The translations under genes were made by a program, and so were the position numbers. Below, piece after piece: positions 1 through 7,512 of a stretch of DNA of 64,000 nucleotides. The notes under the pieces are model-generated. The model made no database searches and was not told the origin of the DNA. It saw only the letters and a list, made by a program, of their open reading frames with translations. The stretch spans positions 1-64,000 of the forward strand of contig JAIOYZ010000008.1 in NCBI GenBank assembly GCA_021740845.1. The letters run 5' to 3'. Numbering within the stretch: position 1 is the stretch's first letter; every line of letters starts with the position of its first letter. The stretch is from Bacteroidia bacterium (GTDB taxonomy: Bacteria > Bacteroidota > Bacteroidia > UKL13-3).

Positions 1-83
1 AAGGTAATCCACCAGATATTACAATTGAAATTGAAAAGGATGGTGAAACAATTTCAACAGAAGATGGGACTCTAATTAATTAG
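1..83 (+). CDS. C-terminal end of a truncated gene (cut by window edge)
   Basis: An open frame runs in from the left edge and ends at a TAG at 81-83. The visible 26 residues are hydrophilic and acidic (ITIEIEKDGETIS is part of it), with no recognisable motif. The start lies outside the window. A strong hairpin terminator follows about 100 bases later, which fits the end of a real transcription unit. Function unknown. Confidence 0.5.
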   Translation, partial: GNPPDITIEIEKDGETISTEDGTLIN

Positions 84-185
84 AATACAACGAAGCGCTA
101 ACAGCTTCTAAAAGTATTGTCGATTGAATGGTTTAATGAATCTGATAAAATCGGAATTGCTTACTAAACCTGCGGAATTCAGAAC

Positions 186-218
186 AAGCATTGCACATTA
201 ACATTAGGCAATGCTTTT
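186..218 (+). terminator. Rho-independent terminator
   Basis: A perfect 9 bp stem (AAGCATTGC at 186-194 pairing with GCAATGCTT at 208-216) is followed by a short T run. It lies about 100 bases after the partial gene that ends at 83 and is suitably placed to end its transcript. Confidence 0.65.
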
Positions 219-342
219 AATAAAAGCCATATACTAAAAAGCCATCTCAATTGTTCTATATTTTTTTTGCGCTTTTGGTTCTTAAAGCACTTCGAACCCC
301 ATTGTAAGCCAAAAGAATAATACTACTCAATACTTTCCTATA

Positions 343-450
343 AAACCAAACCTCTCCTGCATCTTTATTTGGTTCGAACCAAACTTTTTTTTTAAAGAAA
401 ATGATTGCAGGAATATGCCCGAAAATCTGTTAGCAAAATTAAAATGATTG
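343..450. repeat. Left copy of ~108 bp imperfect direct repeat
   Basis: Starts with AAACCAAA, contains the 16-base palindrome TTTGGTTCGAACCAAA, and ends with GCCCGAAAATCTGTTAGCAAAAT. A second copy, roughly three quarters identical by eye, lies at 1173-1280 in the same orientation. Each copy can fold: CCTGCA/TGCAGG and TCTTTA/TAAAGA arms here, CTTTATTTG/CAAATAAAG in the other. The two copies bracket the 513-1115 gene. Confidence 0.7.
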
Positions 451-512
451 GCTAGCTTGCGGTGAGGTTCTGAGGGATGTACATAAGTTAGCAAAAAATT
501 TAGACAGTAATC

Positions 513-1115
513 ATGGGAGCAGAGATACATATTAGACTTACAAGTGACAGGTATAACGATAAGGCATTAGCCCCATACTTAGGGAGAGATTTTCATTCGG
601 AAATTACACGCGGAGCAATTTGGCATGATAGACAATTTTTAAGTGATTTTGAGACAGAATTACTTGAAGCTCCTTATGATGAATTATTTGAAAATAAAGA
701 TGAAATACTTCCTATAGAACCTAGGAATTTGGAAAAGATAATGATTAAGGTTAGGGATTTCTTATATGAAAATCAAGATACATTACCGTTTGAAATAGAG
801 ATTGACTATGAAAAGATGGAAAACGAAAAACTATCTTACAACCTAACAATTAACAATTGTCGTTGTTGGATTCAAGGTGATTCACGTTATTATCAAGTCA
901 CCGACAAGGTAAAAATTGTAAACTATCCATTTGAGCCAAGCGACGTTGACCTGTGGATTGGTATAAGTGATAGGGTTGAACTTGAAGGAAAAGTTTACTA
1001 TTTAAAAATGGTGACAAGGTTTGAGAGGTATAAAGAACTAATTGATAAAGTAATTGACTTTTGTAGATATGCAAACAAAATCGGAGATAGGATTTATTGG
1101 ACTTATTCTCATTAA
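513..1115 (+). CDS. Orphan cytosolic protein, 200 aa
   Basis: I do not recognise this family. The protein is 200 residues, hydrophilic, without signal peptide or membrane segment, and begins MGAEIHI. It is rich in charged and aromatic residues and has a WxxG-like segment (VDLWIGISDRVELEG, about residues 145-160). The first ATG is used; there is no Shine-Dalgarno, as is normal in this phylum. It stands alone between two direct repeat copies and next to a dead integrase, so it looks like acquired DNA. Its opening and its aromatic C-terminus (IYWTYSH) faintly resemble the orphan at 62131-62706 (MGLDINI start, IWFIYG end), but that similarity is too weak to claim homology. Confidence 0.75.
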   Translation: MGAEIHIRLTSDRYNDKALAPYLGRDFHSEITRGAIWHDRQFLSDFETELLEAPYDELFENKDEILPIEPRNLEKIMIKVRDFLYENQDTLPFEIEIDYEKMENEKLSYNLTINNCRCWIQGDSRYYQVTDKVKIVNYPFEPSDVDLWIGISDRVELEGKVYYLKMVTRFERYKELIDKVIDFCRYANKIGDRIYWTYSH

Positions 1116-1172
1116 GAAAACGTTTAATAACACTAACCTGCCCGAAAAGCCCGAAACCGTTCACCCCACAAT

Positions 1173-1280
1173 AAACCAAAACATCAACTGCATCTTTATT
1201 TGGTTCAAACCAAACGTTTTTTACAAATAAAGGAATGTGGTGAAAGGCCCGAAATTATGCTAACAAAATTGAATGGTTTA
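1173..1280. repeat. Right copy of ~108 bp imperfect direct repeat
   Basis: Same order of landmarks as 343-450: AAACCAAA, CTGCATCTTTATTTGGTTC, an A/T run, GCCCGAAA, and a GCTAACAAAAT end. It begins 58 bases after the stop of the 513-1115 gene. The pair could be a duplication made when that gene was inserted, or cassette-type junctions; nothing in the sequence decides between these. Confidence 0.7.
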
Positions 1281-1294
1281 GTTATTCGATTAAC

Positions 1295-1996
1295 TTACCT
1301 TCTATTCATTATTTTCCTATCATTCATTGTGGTAGAAAAGTCATGTCTATTTTTATCCTTCAAAATAAATTGAATTCTCTCTAAGTCAATTAAAGTAAAG
1401 TAATCTGTTTTTTTATTCTTGTAGGTTAAATCTAATTGAGTAATATTTACTTTATCGTATTCTTGACTATCAATAAATACTATCAAAATAAACAAGGCAG
1501 TGTTACTATTTACTAATGAAATTTTTTGCTTCTTTTTAGCAGTAATATCAAAAAACTGAAATTTACTAGAGTCAAGTCCGATAACATCCAACCTATTGGA
1601 AACAGGGAAGCTATCTAAAAAAGTAATCCCAATTTTCATGGGCCTGATTTTATCAAATTCCAAAAACAACTCCAATTCAGATGCGGGTAAAATAGCATGG
1701 TTTATACATCCTAACATTGCATTTTTATATTGGTCTGAAAAATTAGGAAAGGGTTGGTAGCTTTGAACCAATTTGGCACTTTTCAACCCTTGAGGACTAG
1801 AGAGAGTACCAATACAATACCAGGCCTTAAAACAACATGGCGAATTGAATTCTAAACAAATATTTGGCTCTGAAAATGTTGGATTAAGAAGAAGTCCTTG
1901 ACTAAATAAATCTTTAGTGATAAAAGAAAGCAACAGAACCACAAACGCTTTTAAAAAAGTTATGTTGAAACTAAAAAATTTTGAAGATTTAAACAT
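1295..1996 (-). CDS. Secreted hypothetical protein, 233 aa
   Basis: An N-terminal signal peptide is visible: basic start MFKSSK, a hydrophobic stretch around residues 12-27, and a cleavage-like SQG near 33. The mature N-terminus reads LLLNPTFSEPNICLEFNSP, which resembles the NPSFE-type opening of many secreted Bacteroidota proteins, and has a cluster of cysteines (NICLEF, PCCF, YCIG). After about residue 80 the sequence is beta-rich with no motif I know. Total length of 233 residues is short for NPSFE proteins, which often carry an OmpA or gliding-type domain afterwards, so this may be a shortened relative. Exported; role unknown. Confidence 0.6.
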   Translation of the reverse strand: MFKSSKFFSFNITFLKAFVVLLLSFITKDLFSQGLLLNPTFSEPNICLEFNSPCCFKAWYCIGTLSSPQGLKSAKLVQSYQPFPNFSDQYKNAMLGCINHAILPASELELFLEFDKIRPMKIGITFLDSFPVSNRLDVIGLDSSKFQFFDITAKKKQKISLVNSNTALFILIVFIDSQEYDKVNITQLDLTYKNKKTDYFTLIDLERIQFILKDKNRHDFSTTMNDRKIMNRR

Positions 1997-2084
1997 GGGT
2001 ATGTAGGCATTAATATAAACGAATATACTATTCTAAAATCTAACTTTAATTAGAAGTTTTATTGAATTATTGCTATCCACCTAT

Positions 2085-2273
2085 TTAACCCACATGACTT
2101 TGCATAGCTAGAGACAATGATAATCTTGCCCCAATTTTACTTACCAATTCGTTCATATCATTTCCAATTTTGGCATTCACAATTCTTGGAAAAGGCTATG
2201 TGGTTTTAATGTTCTTGTGCCCCAACATTCTTGCAACAGATTCAATAGGTAGTCCGTTCATAAATGTTAACTA
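2085..2273 (-). pseudogene. Remnant of a tyrosine recombinase (integrase C-terminus)
   Basis: Read on the minus strand, this stretch encodes NGLPIESVARMLGHKNIKTT, then a stop codon, then PFPRIVNAKIGNDMNEL. That is the C-terminal catalytic segment of a Bacteroidota phage-type integrase, in which the LGH..I.TT motif is normally followed directly by Q-x-Y-A-x-I-V. Here an in-frame stop replaces the residue after TT, and the nucleophile position reads PFP rather than HYA. Everything upstream (core-binding domain, first catalytic Arg) is missing. This is a clear inactive relic of a mobile element, about 60 codons long, beside other truncated accessory genes. Confidence 0.75.
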
Positions 2274-2292
2274 TTCAAAATAAATGAAATTA

Positions 2293-2514
2293 CTATTCCA
2301 AATTTTTAATCAACGCAAACAACATTTTAGAAAGTTGTTCTGCCAGAAAATAAAATTCTTGGTAGGATTGATGGTCTATACTATTTTGCTCAAGTAGTAA
2401 TTCTAAAATAGCCACACACTCAAAAACAGATCCTCGAGAAATAATATAAAAATTGCGCTTATCGGGCTTTGTAAACCTACCTGAGCCTTCTGCAATATTC
2501 AATACAATACTCAT
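2293..2514 (-). CDS. Four-helix bundle protein, N-terminally truncated
   Basis: The sequence NIAEGSGR at residues 6-13 followed by two more amphipathic helices matches the four-helix bundle (23S rRNA intervening-sequence-type) family, which is usually about 115-125 residues with this motif near residue 40-50. Only 73 residues are present, so roughly the first helix and a half is missing. Its ATG overlaps the stop of the upstream GIY-YIG gene (ATGA), so it could be translated by coupling, but a stable bundle is doubtful. The family has no settled function. It could equally be a decaying gene whose 5' part was replaced by the GIY-YIG gene. Confidence 0.6.
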   Translation of the reverse strand: MSIVLNIAEGSGRFTKPDKRNFYIISRGSVFECVAILELLLEQNSIDHQSYQEFYFLAEQLSKMLFALIKNLE

Positions 2515-2783
2515 AGATGCCCGTTTGAGTTGTTTGGCAAATGGGAAATAAATCGCTTAAACATAAAGGCCCTTCTAGATCCTGATTTTAGGTATTTTTC
2601 AAATTTGAAAGCTAAATATTTATCGTTAAAAACTATGTAAGTAATCAGTTCTAACGGAATTCTGCTTTTGGTATAATTGCAATTCCCCCTATTATGTCTC
2701 TTTAAACGTTCATTCAAATTAACGGTACATCCAACATAATGTTTGCCATCTCGACAATGCAGAATATAAACTGTATAATTCAT
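2511..2783 (-). CDS. GIY-YIG nuclease-fold protein
   Basis: A 90-residue protein of the short GIY-YIG family common in Bacteroidota. The start MNYTVYILHCRDGKHYVGCT carries the YIL...YVG signature, LNERLKRHNRG holds the conserved Arg and His-like positions, and KFEKYLKSGSRRAFMFKRF matches the conserved C-terminal helix. Such proteins are usually 80-100 residues and are of unknown target. The last 13 residues (ISHLPNNSNGHL and neighbours) run past the usual family end and overlap the four-helix gene by 4 bases. Expressed from an ATG with no visible ribosome site. Confidence 0.85.
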   Translation of the reverse strand: MNYTVYILHCRDGKHYVGCTVNLNERLKRHNRGNCNYTKSRIPLELITYIVFNDKYLAFKFEKYLKSGSRRAFMFKRFISHLPNNSNGHL

Positions 2784-3052
2784 GCTTCTAAAATATTTAC
2801 CTTTATTGCTCTTTCAAAAAAAAATGAAATGTAATTCCGGTAAATAGGATATGGGAGTGGATATTAATTGATAGTTCTTGGTACAAGGAATTGTTATTAG
2901 AAAATACTTTAACAATCCCAAGTCCAACAAAATATTGTTAGAAATTACACACCGAGGCTTGCTTCCAAATATCAAAACCAGAAATTTAGTTTCTTAGAAT
3001 TTGGAACTGCCCACCTAATGCTATGGTGCAGAAACAACCTAGAATAAACTTT
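2784..3052. other. Non-coding stretch before the hairpin array
   Basis: I see no coding frame with family features here. The last part (2995-3052) already contains bases similar to the array that follows, such as GGTGCAGAAACAACC and GTTGGGTG. Otherwise nothing recognisable. Confidence 0.4.
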
Positions 3053-3778
3053 GTTGGGTGCAGAATTCACCTACGCTAAAGCTTCGGTGAATGAATCTCA
3101 CCTACGCTAAAGCTTCGGTGAATGAATCTCACCTACGCTAAAGCTTTGGTGAATGAATCTCACTTACGCCAAGGCTTCGGTGAGTGAATTTCATCTACAA
3201 TAAAGCTTAGGGGAGTGAAACTCACCTAAGCCAAGGCTTCGGTGAGTAAAAATGGTGGAGTGTCTCCACCGTAGCTCACCGAAGCTTGGAAAACAAAAAC
3301 ACCCAACTAGGATAATCTTAGTTGGGTGCAAAATTCACCTACGCCAAAGCTTCGGTGAATGAATTTCATCTACAATAAAGCTTAGGGGATTGAAACTCAC
3401 CTACGTCAAGGCTTCGGTGAGTAAAAAAGGTGGAGTGTCTCCACCGTAGCTCACCGAAGCTTGGAAAACAAAAACACCCAACTATGAATAAACACAGTTG
3501 GGTGCAGAATTCACCTACGCCAAGGCTTCGGTGAATGAATTTCATCTACAATAAAGCTTAGGGGATTGAAACTCACCTACGCCAAGGCTTCGGTGAATGA
3601 AACTCTCTACGCTAAAGCTCAGGGGAGTGAAACTCTCCTACGCTAAAGCTTCGGTGAGTAAAAAAGGTGGAGTGTCTCCACCGTAGCTCACCGAAGCTTG
3701 GAAAACAAAAACACCAAACTAGGATATTCTTAGTTGGGTGCAGAATGGCTCACCTACGCCAAGGCTTCGGTGAGCGAA
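3053..3778. repeat. Array of nested hairpin repeats beside ssrA
   Basis: About 725 bases are built from a few short hairpin words. The commonest is CTCACCTACGCCAAGGCTTC followed by GGTGAG, with ends that pair (CTCACC/GGTGAG); variants read TTCACC...GGTGAA and CATCTACAATAAAGCTTAGG. Three higher-order units each end with a larger hairpin: CCAAGGCTTCGGTGAG, an inner hairpin GGTGGAGTGTCTCCACC, then CTCACCGAAGCTTGG, followed by AAAACAAAAACACC and a CACCCAACT...AGTTGGGTG hairpin (3298-3328, 3475-3504 and about 3710-3741). The array abuts the 3' end of ssrA, and the GGTGGAG word is shared with the ssrA 3' end. No ORF is present. It is not a CRISPR array: there are no unique spacers of constant length. 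Confidence 0.85.
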
Positions 3779-3780
3779 GG

Positions 3781-4146
3781 TGGAGCTGCAGGGATTCGAA
3801 CCCTGGTCCGGAAGTGCAATGGTCACGCTTTCTACATGTGTAGCGCAACATTATTTTCAGCTTAGGCGGGTTGTTTCGCTTACCAACCTAAACTATATTT
3901 ACTAAATACTCTTTACAGCCAGTAACCACACTGCAAACAGTCCCTGTCAAATGACGGTTCTAGTGAATACGCGACAAGACAAGCGCATCCGAACCGAAGG
4001 CATATGCGTAATCGTCCTGATTAGGCAGCCATTGCGAATTGAGTTTCGCCAACTATAGTTGTGGAAATTGATATTATAGTGCCAACTGTCCAATGCACTA
4101 CATGCTTACATGCCAATCAATCACCCCGTCAATACCGGTCAGCCCC
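3781..4146 (-). ncRNA. ssrA: Transfer-messenger RNA (tmRNA)
   Basis: On the minus strand the 5' end GGGGCTGACCGGTATTGACG is the typical tmRNA start, and the 3' end has a T-arm (GGTTCGAATCCC) and acceptor strand CAGCTCC that pairs with GGGGCTG with one G-U wobble. The discriminator A is at 3781; the next encoded bases are CCT, so the final A of CCA is not encoded. The tag frame (4050 to 4021) follows UAGUU with resume codon GGC and reads GETQFAMAA then UAA, giving AGETQFAMAA on rescued proteins. With SmpB it rescues stalled ribosomes and marks products for degradation. Length is about 366 nt, a usual one-piece tmRNA. Confidence 0.95.
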
Positions 4147-4165
4147 AGAATTAAAGAACGAGCCA

Positions 4166-4173
4166 CAAAGGTA
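4166..4173 (-). promoter_or_regulatory. -7 box of the ssrA promoter (TACCTTTG)
   Basis: On the minus strand TACCTTTG fits the Bacteroidota -7 consensus TAnnTTTG and lies 19 bases before the mature 5' end of tmRNA. No clear -33 TTG is seen at the usual distance. Confidence 0.55.
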
Positions 4174-4435
4174 ATACTAAATTCCCCTTTCTCCATTCCT
4201 TCCTATACTAATTTTTTCTTAATGCATTTTCCTTTGGTTCAAACCGAACCCAATTGAAAATACAAGCCAAACCCAAATTTTGATTGAACCTTTTAGCATT
4301 GTAATTCTATGCTTTCTGCAAATGCCTTGGTATTATTTGAACATAATCCTAAATTTACTTTTAAATGCCTATTGAATTACAATAAGAATTAAACTATTTC
4401 AAACGGCACTTTTGACCCAACAAAAATAAACTCAT

Positions 4436-5209
4436 ATGAAAACACTAAACCTAAACAAAAACCTCCTAGCCATTTTAGCTGTAATTTTAATGGTTGCTAC
4501 CTCATGTAAAAAAGAAAGCTCAACTGGCGGCACTTATGTGCAAGCAGCTGGTAATGCCAACCTCATATCCTACAATTCTTCTCCCATTAGGTATAACCTA
4601 GATGGCTCCATTAACACTTTAGATGATTTAAAATACATTTACTCTCAAAATGAGGTATTGGTAAAAATGGGGGAATATGATTGGCAACATGCTTACTTAA
4701 ACGCTGCTGGATACCCAACAAAAATGTGGGTTTTAGAAAATTTGAGGGACACCATTTTAATTGAAAACACCTACAATTCATCAAACCAAATCCAAACTTC
4801 TATTATCCAGTTTGTAAGCGATTTGGGTTTGGAATTTGAAATTGACCTCACCTATACTTGGCTTAACAACAATATTAGCAAAATTAATGCGGTAGATCCA
4901 AGTGAATCGGATTCTCCAATAGAATTTTCGTTTAACTACGATGCCTCCCAATTAGACATGAGACAAAATGCTTACAAAAAATTAATTTTCACTTCCTATC
5001 CCTTAACATCCGATTACTGGGGTTTATTAAATTATGGTGGTGTATTATCAAAAAACTTAATAAAAAGCTTTACCATATCTTCGGATGGCGTAACGGATAC
5101 ATATAATTTATTTTATTCTAGAGATGCCTCACAAAATATTACCGAAGTAATTATGAAAAACAATTTGGGAGAAATAGAAGATACAGATACCTATGTTTGG
5201 GCTAACTAA
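4436..5209 (+). CDS. Lipoprotein, paralog of the next gene
   Basis: A 257-residue lipoprotein: hydrophobic segment LLAILAVILMVATSC with lipobox Cys at residue 24 followed by KKESS. The mature part has repeated Y/N/D-rich beta segments and a YxxDGSINTLDDLKYIY motif. The downstream gene at 5351 has the same plan (YYSDGKPKSFSEFNYTY, then GNEV, then a LNAxGxP segment), so these are tandem duplicates. Such proteins resemble the DUF4595/RHS-like beta proteins that are frequent as surface lipoproteins in Bacteroidota, but I cannot assign a function. It ends in a clear hairpin terminator. Confidence 0.8.
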   Translation: MKTLNLNKNLLAILAVILMVATSCKKESSTGGTYVQAAGNANLISYNSSPIRYNLDGSINTLDDLKYIYSQNEVLVKMGEYDWQHAYLNAAGYPTKMWVLENLRDTILIENTYNSSNQIQTSIIQFVSDLGLEFEIDLTYTWLNNNISKINAVDPSESDSPIEFSFNYDASQLDMRQNAYKKLIFTSYPLTSDYWGLLNYGGVLSKNLIKSFTISSDGVTDTYNLFYSRDASQNITEVIMKNNLGEIEDTDTYVWAN

Positions 5210-5227
5210 TTTTATTTAACATTACTA

Positions 5228-5267
5228 AAAGCGCCCTTTTCTAAATTTTAGAAAAGGGCGTTTTTAT
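5228..5267 (+). terminator. Rho-independent terminator
   Basis: GCGCCCTTTTCTAAA pairs with TTTAGAAAAGGGCG, followed by TTTTTATTTT. It closes the lipoprotein gene ending at 5209. One GGTTTGAACC word lies directly after it (5272-5281). Confidence 0.9.
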
Positions 5268-5350
5268 TTTCGGTTTGAACCAAAAAAAAATTGAAAGCAA
5301 AAAATAATGAAAGAAATAAATTACCTTTATTTTAACTTAAACACCTAATT

Positions 5351-6190
5351 ATGAAAACAATTCCTACACAAAAACTCGGATTTCGCTCTTCATTCTCTTT
5401 AAACTCTAAACCTTTTTCTGCTTATTTCTTGCCTGTCTTATTAATCGCCTTGCTTAGCATTTCTGCCTGCAAAAAAGAAAGTACCACCACCACTCCTGAT
5501 GAAACTGGCAATGGCTTACCTGCTGGCGTTTGTAGAATTACTTCTATTGATAGCACTTTCATCACTTACTATAGCGATGGAAAGCCAAAATCATTTAGTG
5601 AATTTAATTATACCTATACCGGAAATGAAGTGAAAATTTCGGGCAGTAAATCATCTACAGCAGTTTATGTTTTAACACTTAACGCTACTGGTTTCCCAGA
5701 GGTAATGAGTTACTTTTTAAAACCTACCGACACAGCAGCATATCAAAAAATGTACTTTACCTACAATGCAGACACCACGCTAAACAGCACCAGAACTTAT
5801 ATTCATGATGTAGACAAATACTATTTCTTTTCCAAAGATGCCTATACCTGGACCAACAGAAACTTAACACGTATTATCAATTACGGCACAGACACAACCA
5901 CGGGTAAATTTGTATATAATATGTCGTACGATCTTACAAAAAAAGATACCAGAAAATACACCTTGGAGAAATTATTTTTGGTTAGTTCACTTTACTATGG
6001 TCGTTTTATGCCAGGGGTAACAAGTATAAATTTAATAGACGGCGTACAGGAAATTCCAACGGGTGGTCTTACAACATACAATACCATGCTCTACGAATTT
6101 GATAGCAAAAATAATGTTACCAAAGAAACATATAAAGACAATACTGGTCCTATAAATTATTCGGCCAAATATAAATACGAATGCAACTAA
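5351..6190 (+). CDS. Lipoprotein, paralog of the previous gene
   Basis: A 279-residue lipoprotein with a long basic N-region, a hydrophobic segment (YFLPVLLIALLSIS) and lipobox Cys at residue 40 followed by KKES. The mature protein shares the order of motifs with the 4436 lipoprotein: YYSDGKPKSFSEFNY, TGNEVKI, LNATGFPEV, then threonine- and tyrosine-rich beta strands. TACCTTTA at about 5327 is one base from the TAnnTTTG promoter consensus. The gene ends one base before the convergent exosortase gene, so both transcripts must overlap at their 3' ends. Probably surface-exposed or periplasmic; function unknown. Confidence 0.8.
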   Translation: MKTIPTQKLGFRSSFSLNSKPFSAYFLPVLLIALLSISACKKESTTTTPDETGNGLPAGVCRITSIDSTFITYYSDGKPKSFSEFNYTYTGNEVKISGSKSSTAVYVLTLNATGFPEVMSYFLKPTDTAAYQKMYFTYNADTTLNSTRTYIHDVDKYYFFSKDAYTWTNRNLTRIINYGTDTTTGKFVYNMSYDLTKKDTRKYTLEKLFLVSSLYYGRFMPGVTSINLIDGVQEIPTGGLTTYNTMLYEFDSKNNVTKETYKDNTGPINYSAKYKYECN

Positions 6191-6191
6191 T

Positions 6192-7508
6192 TTAGGGAAA
6201 CAACGAATTCCTTAAATAATAATCTACTTGGCTTTGCAAGTGAAGCGAATCCAAGGTAATAATATTTATAACTCGGAATGGCGCGGCATTACGTCTGCGC
6301 CATTCCCATTCATGAATGGTTTTTATCTCCCCATTATCGTACCACCAAGCCGTATATTGAACATTTTCACCCTTCTTTAAACTACCCAACATAAAGCTAA
6401 AATCCCCTAGCTTCTGCTCCTTAAAATTACACAATTCAAATCCACTTGCCTGCCAACAAATTTGTGGTGGATGTCCGCCCTCAAATGCTTTTATAGCTGG
6501 TTTTATATACATCAAAACACTATCGTTTTTAAATTCCATTACTCCATCTTCTCTCGGAGTTTTTTGCATTCCATTTAATTCTAATTTTTCTAGTGGCAAA
6601 TCTCTTTTAGTTTCGGTTCGAACCAAAAGAAAAAAATAGCTAAAAACACTTAGCGCTAGCAAACCAATGGTGGGCACTAATTTTATAAACTTGTTTGGTT
6701 CAGCCCAAAATGCATTTATTAAATTTCTTTTCGGTTTGAACCAAAAATGCGTTAGTAAATAAAAAGGCAGTACTGCATAAATGAAAAGAGATGCCAAGCC
6801 AATAAGCTCATGACTTAAACTGCCAGGTAAGGATTGAACCAATACCAAGGCAAGGATGCGCAAAAGGTTACTGATAACAAGCAAAACCGATAACAAAAGC
6901 ATTAAACTTCCAATGGCAAAAAAGGAATACTGCTTCTGATTTTTCCTCTCTTGAAAAGCCAAAATTAGAATGCCAGAAATCAATCCGGTGCCTATCATTT
7001 TTAAACCTATGCAGGCTTGGTCTACTTGAAAATTTGCGCCATTGGGCAAAACAAAATAGCTGCCCTTGTTTTCTATGGCATACCCAATTTTCTGAAAAAG
7101 ATAACAACTGATTTCGCTTAACTCTAAACGAAGTGGAAAGGAAAAAATAGCCACCACATAATACAAGGCTGGACTAATTGCTCCAACAAAAAACAAAGGC
7201 AAATAACCAACATTGCCATAATAGAACTCCAATAAATAAATTATGAAACAAGCCCAAGCAGCAAACAAGAAAACTTGCAATTGAAATACAGACGCCAAAA
7301 TTAAAAAGGCTAAGGCAAAAAACGCAAACTTATAATTGCCTGTTTGCTGTGCATTTTTAATTAAAAATAGCGGGAAAAGTACAAGTCCAATTACAATTTG
7401 AAAGCTGAATAAAAAATAATGAGAATTGAAATACACAAAGCATCCCATTCCCAATACCATTAAAATATCTTTGATTCCAAATTGATATTTCAAGCCTATA
7501 TTCTCCAT
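6192..7508 (-). CDS. xrtN: Exosortase N (XrtN) membrane transpeptidase
   Basis: A 438-residue polytopic membrane protein with about eight hydrophobic segments before residue 300. The exosortase catalytic triad is visible: Cys166 in DQACIGLKM, Arg217 in SNLLRILAL and His233 in LSHELIGL, in the usual order at the ends of membrane helices. A soluble C-terminal domain (about 300-438) with GGHPPQICW resembles the EpsI-like domain fused to many exosortases. Exosortases cut and transfer proteins with PEP-CTERM-type tails after Sec export. It lies 4 bases after the VIT-domain gene, which carries such a tail. That pairing is the hallmark of the Bacteroidota XrtN type, hence the name. Two GGTTYRAACC words lie inside the gene. 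Confidence 0.85.
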   Translation of the reverse strand: MENIGLKYQFGIKDILMVLGMGCFVYFNSHYFLFSFQIVIGLVLFPLFLIKNAQQTGNYKFAFFALAFLILASVFQLQVFLFAAWACFIIYLLEFYYGNVGYLPLFFVGAISPALYYVVAIFSFPLRLELSEISCYLFQKIGYAIENKGSYFVLPNGANFQVDQACIGLKMIGTGLISGILILAFQERKNQKQYSFFAIGSLMLLLSVLLVISNLLRILALVLVQSLPGSLSHELIGLASLFIYAVLPFYLLTHFWFKPKRNLINAFWAEPNKFIKLVPTIGLLALSVFSYFFLLVRTETKRDLPLEKLELNGMQKTPREDGVMEFKNDSVLMYIKPAIKAFEGGHPPQICWQASGFELCNFKEQKLGDFSFMLGSLKKGENVQYTAWWYDNGEIKTIHEWEWRRRNAAPFRVINIITLDSLHLQSQVDYYLRNSLFP

Positions 7509-7512
7509 TTAA

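Larger units (their letters stand above)
84..512. other. 429-base gap without a convincing gene
   Basis: This gap holds the terminator at 186-218 and the left copy of a ~108 bp imperfect direct repeat (343-450). A minus-strand open frame across 327-530 is only a reading of the repeat and has no family features. The word GTTAGCAAAA occurs twice (about 430 and 487), the second shortly before the start codon at 513. I see no coding sequence here. Confidence 0.6.

Noticed and set aside
327-530. Minus-strand frame of 67 residues
   Set aside because: It only reads through the left direct-repeat copy and overlaps the start of the 513 gene; no motif or signal.
898-1179. Minus-strand frame of 93 residues opposite the 513 gene
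   Set aside because: It is a shadow of the plus-strand gene plus part of the right repeat; composition is not protein-like.
3053-3778. Possible CRISPR array
   Set aside because: Repeats vary in length and sequence, are self-complementary, and there are no unique spacers of constant length and no cas genes.
3781-3812. tRNA gene suggested by a T-arm and acceptor stem
   Set aside because: The matching acceptor strand is 360 bases away and a tag frame lies between; it is the 3' end of tmRNA.
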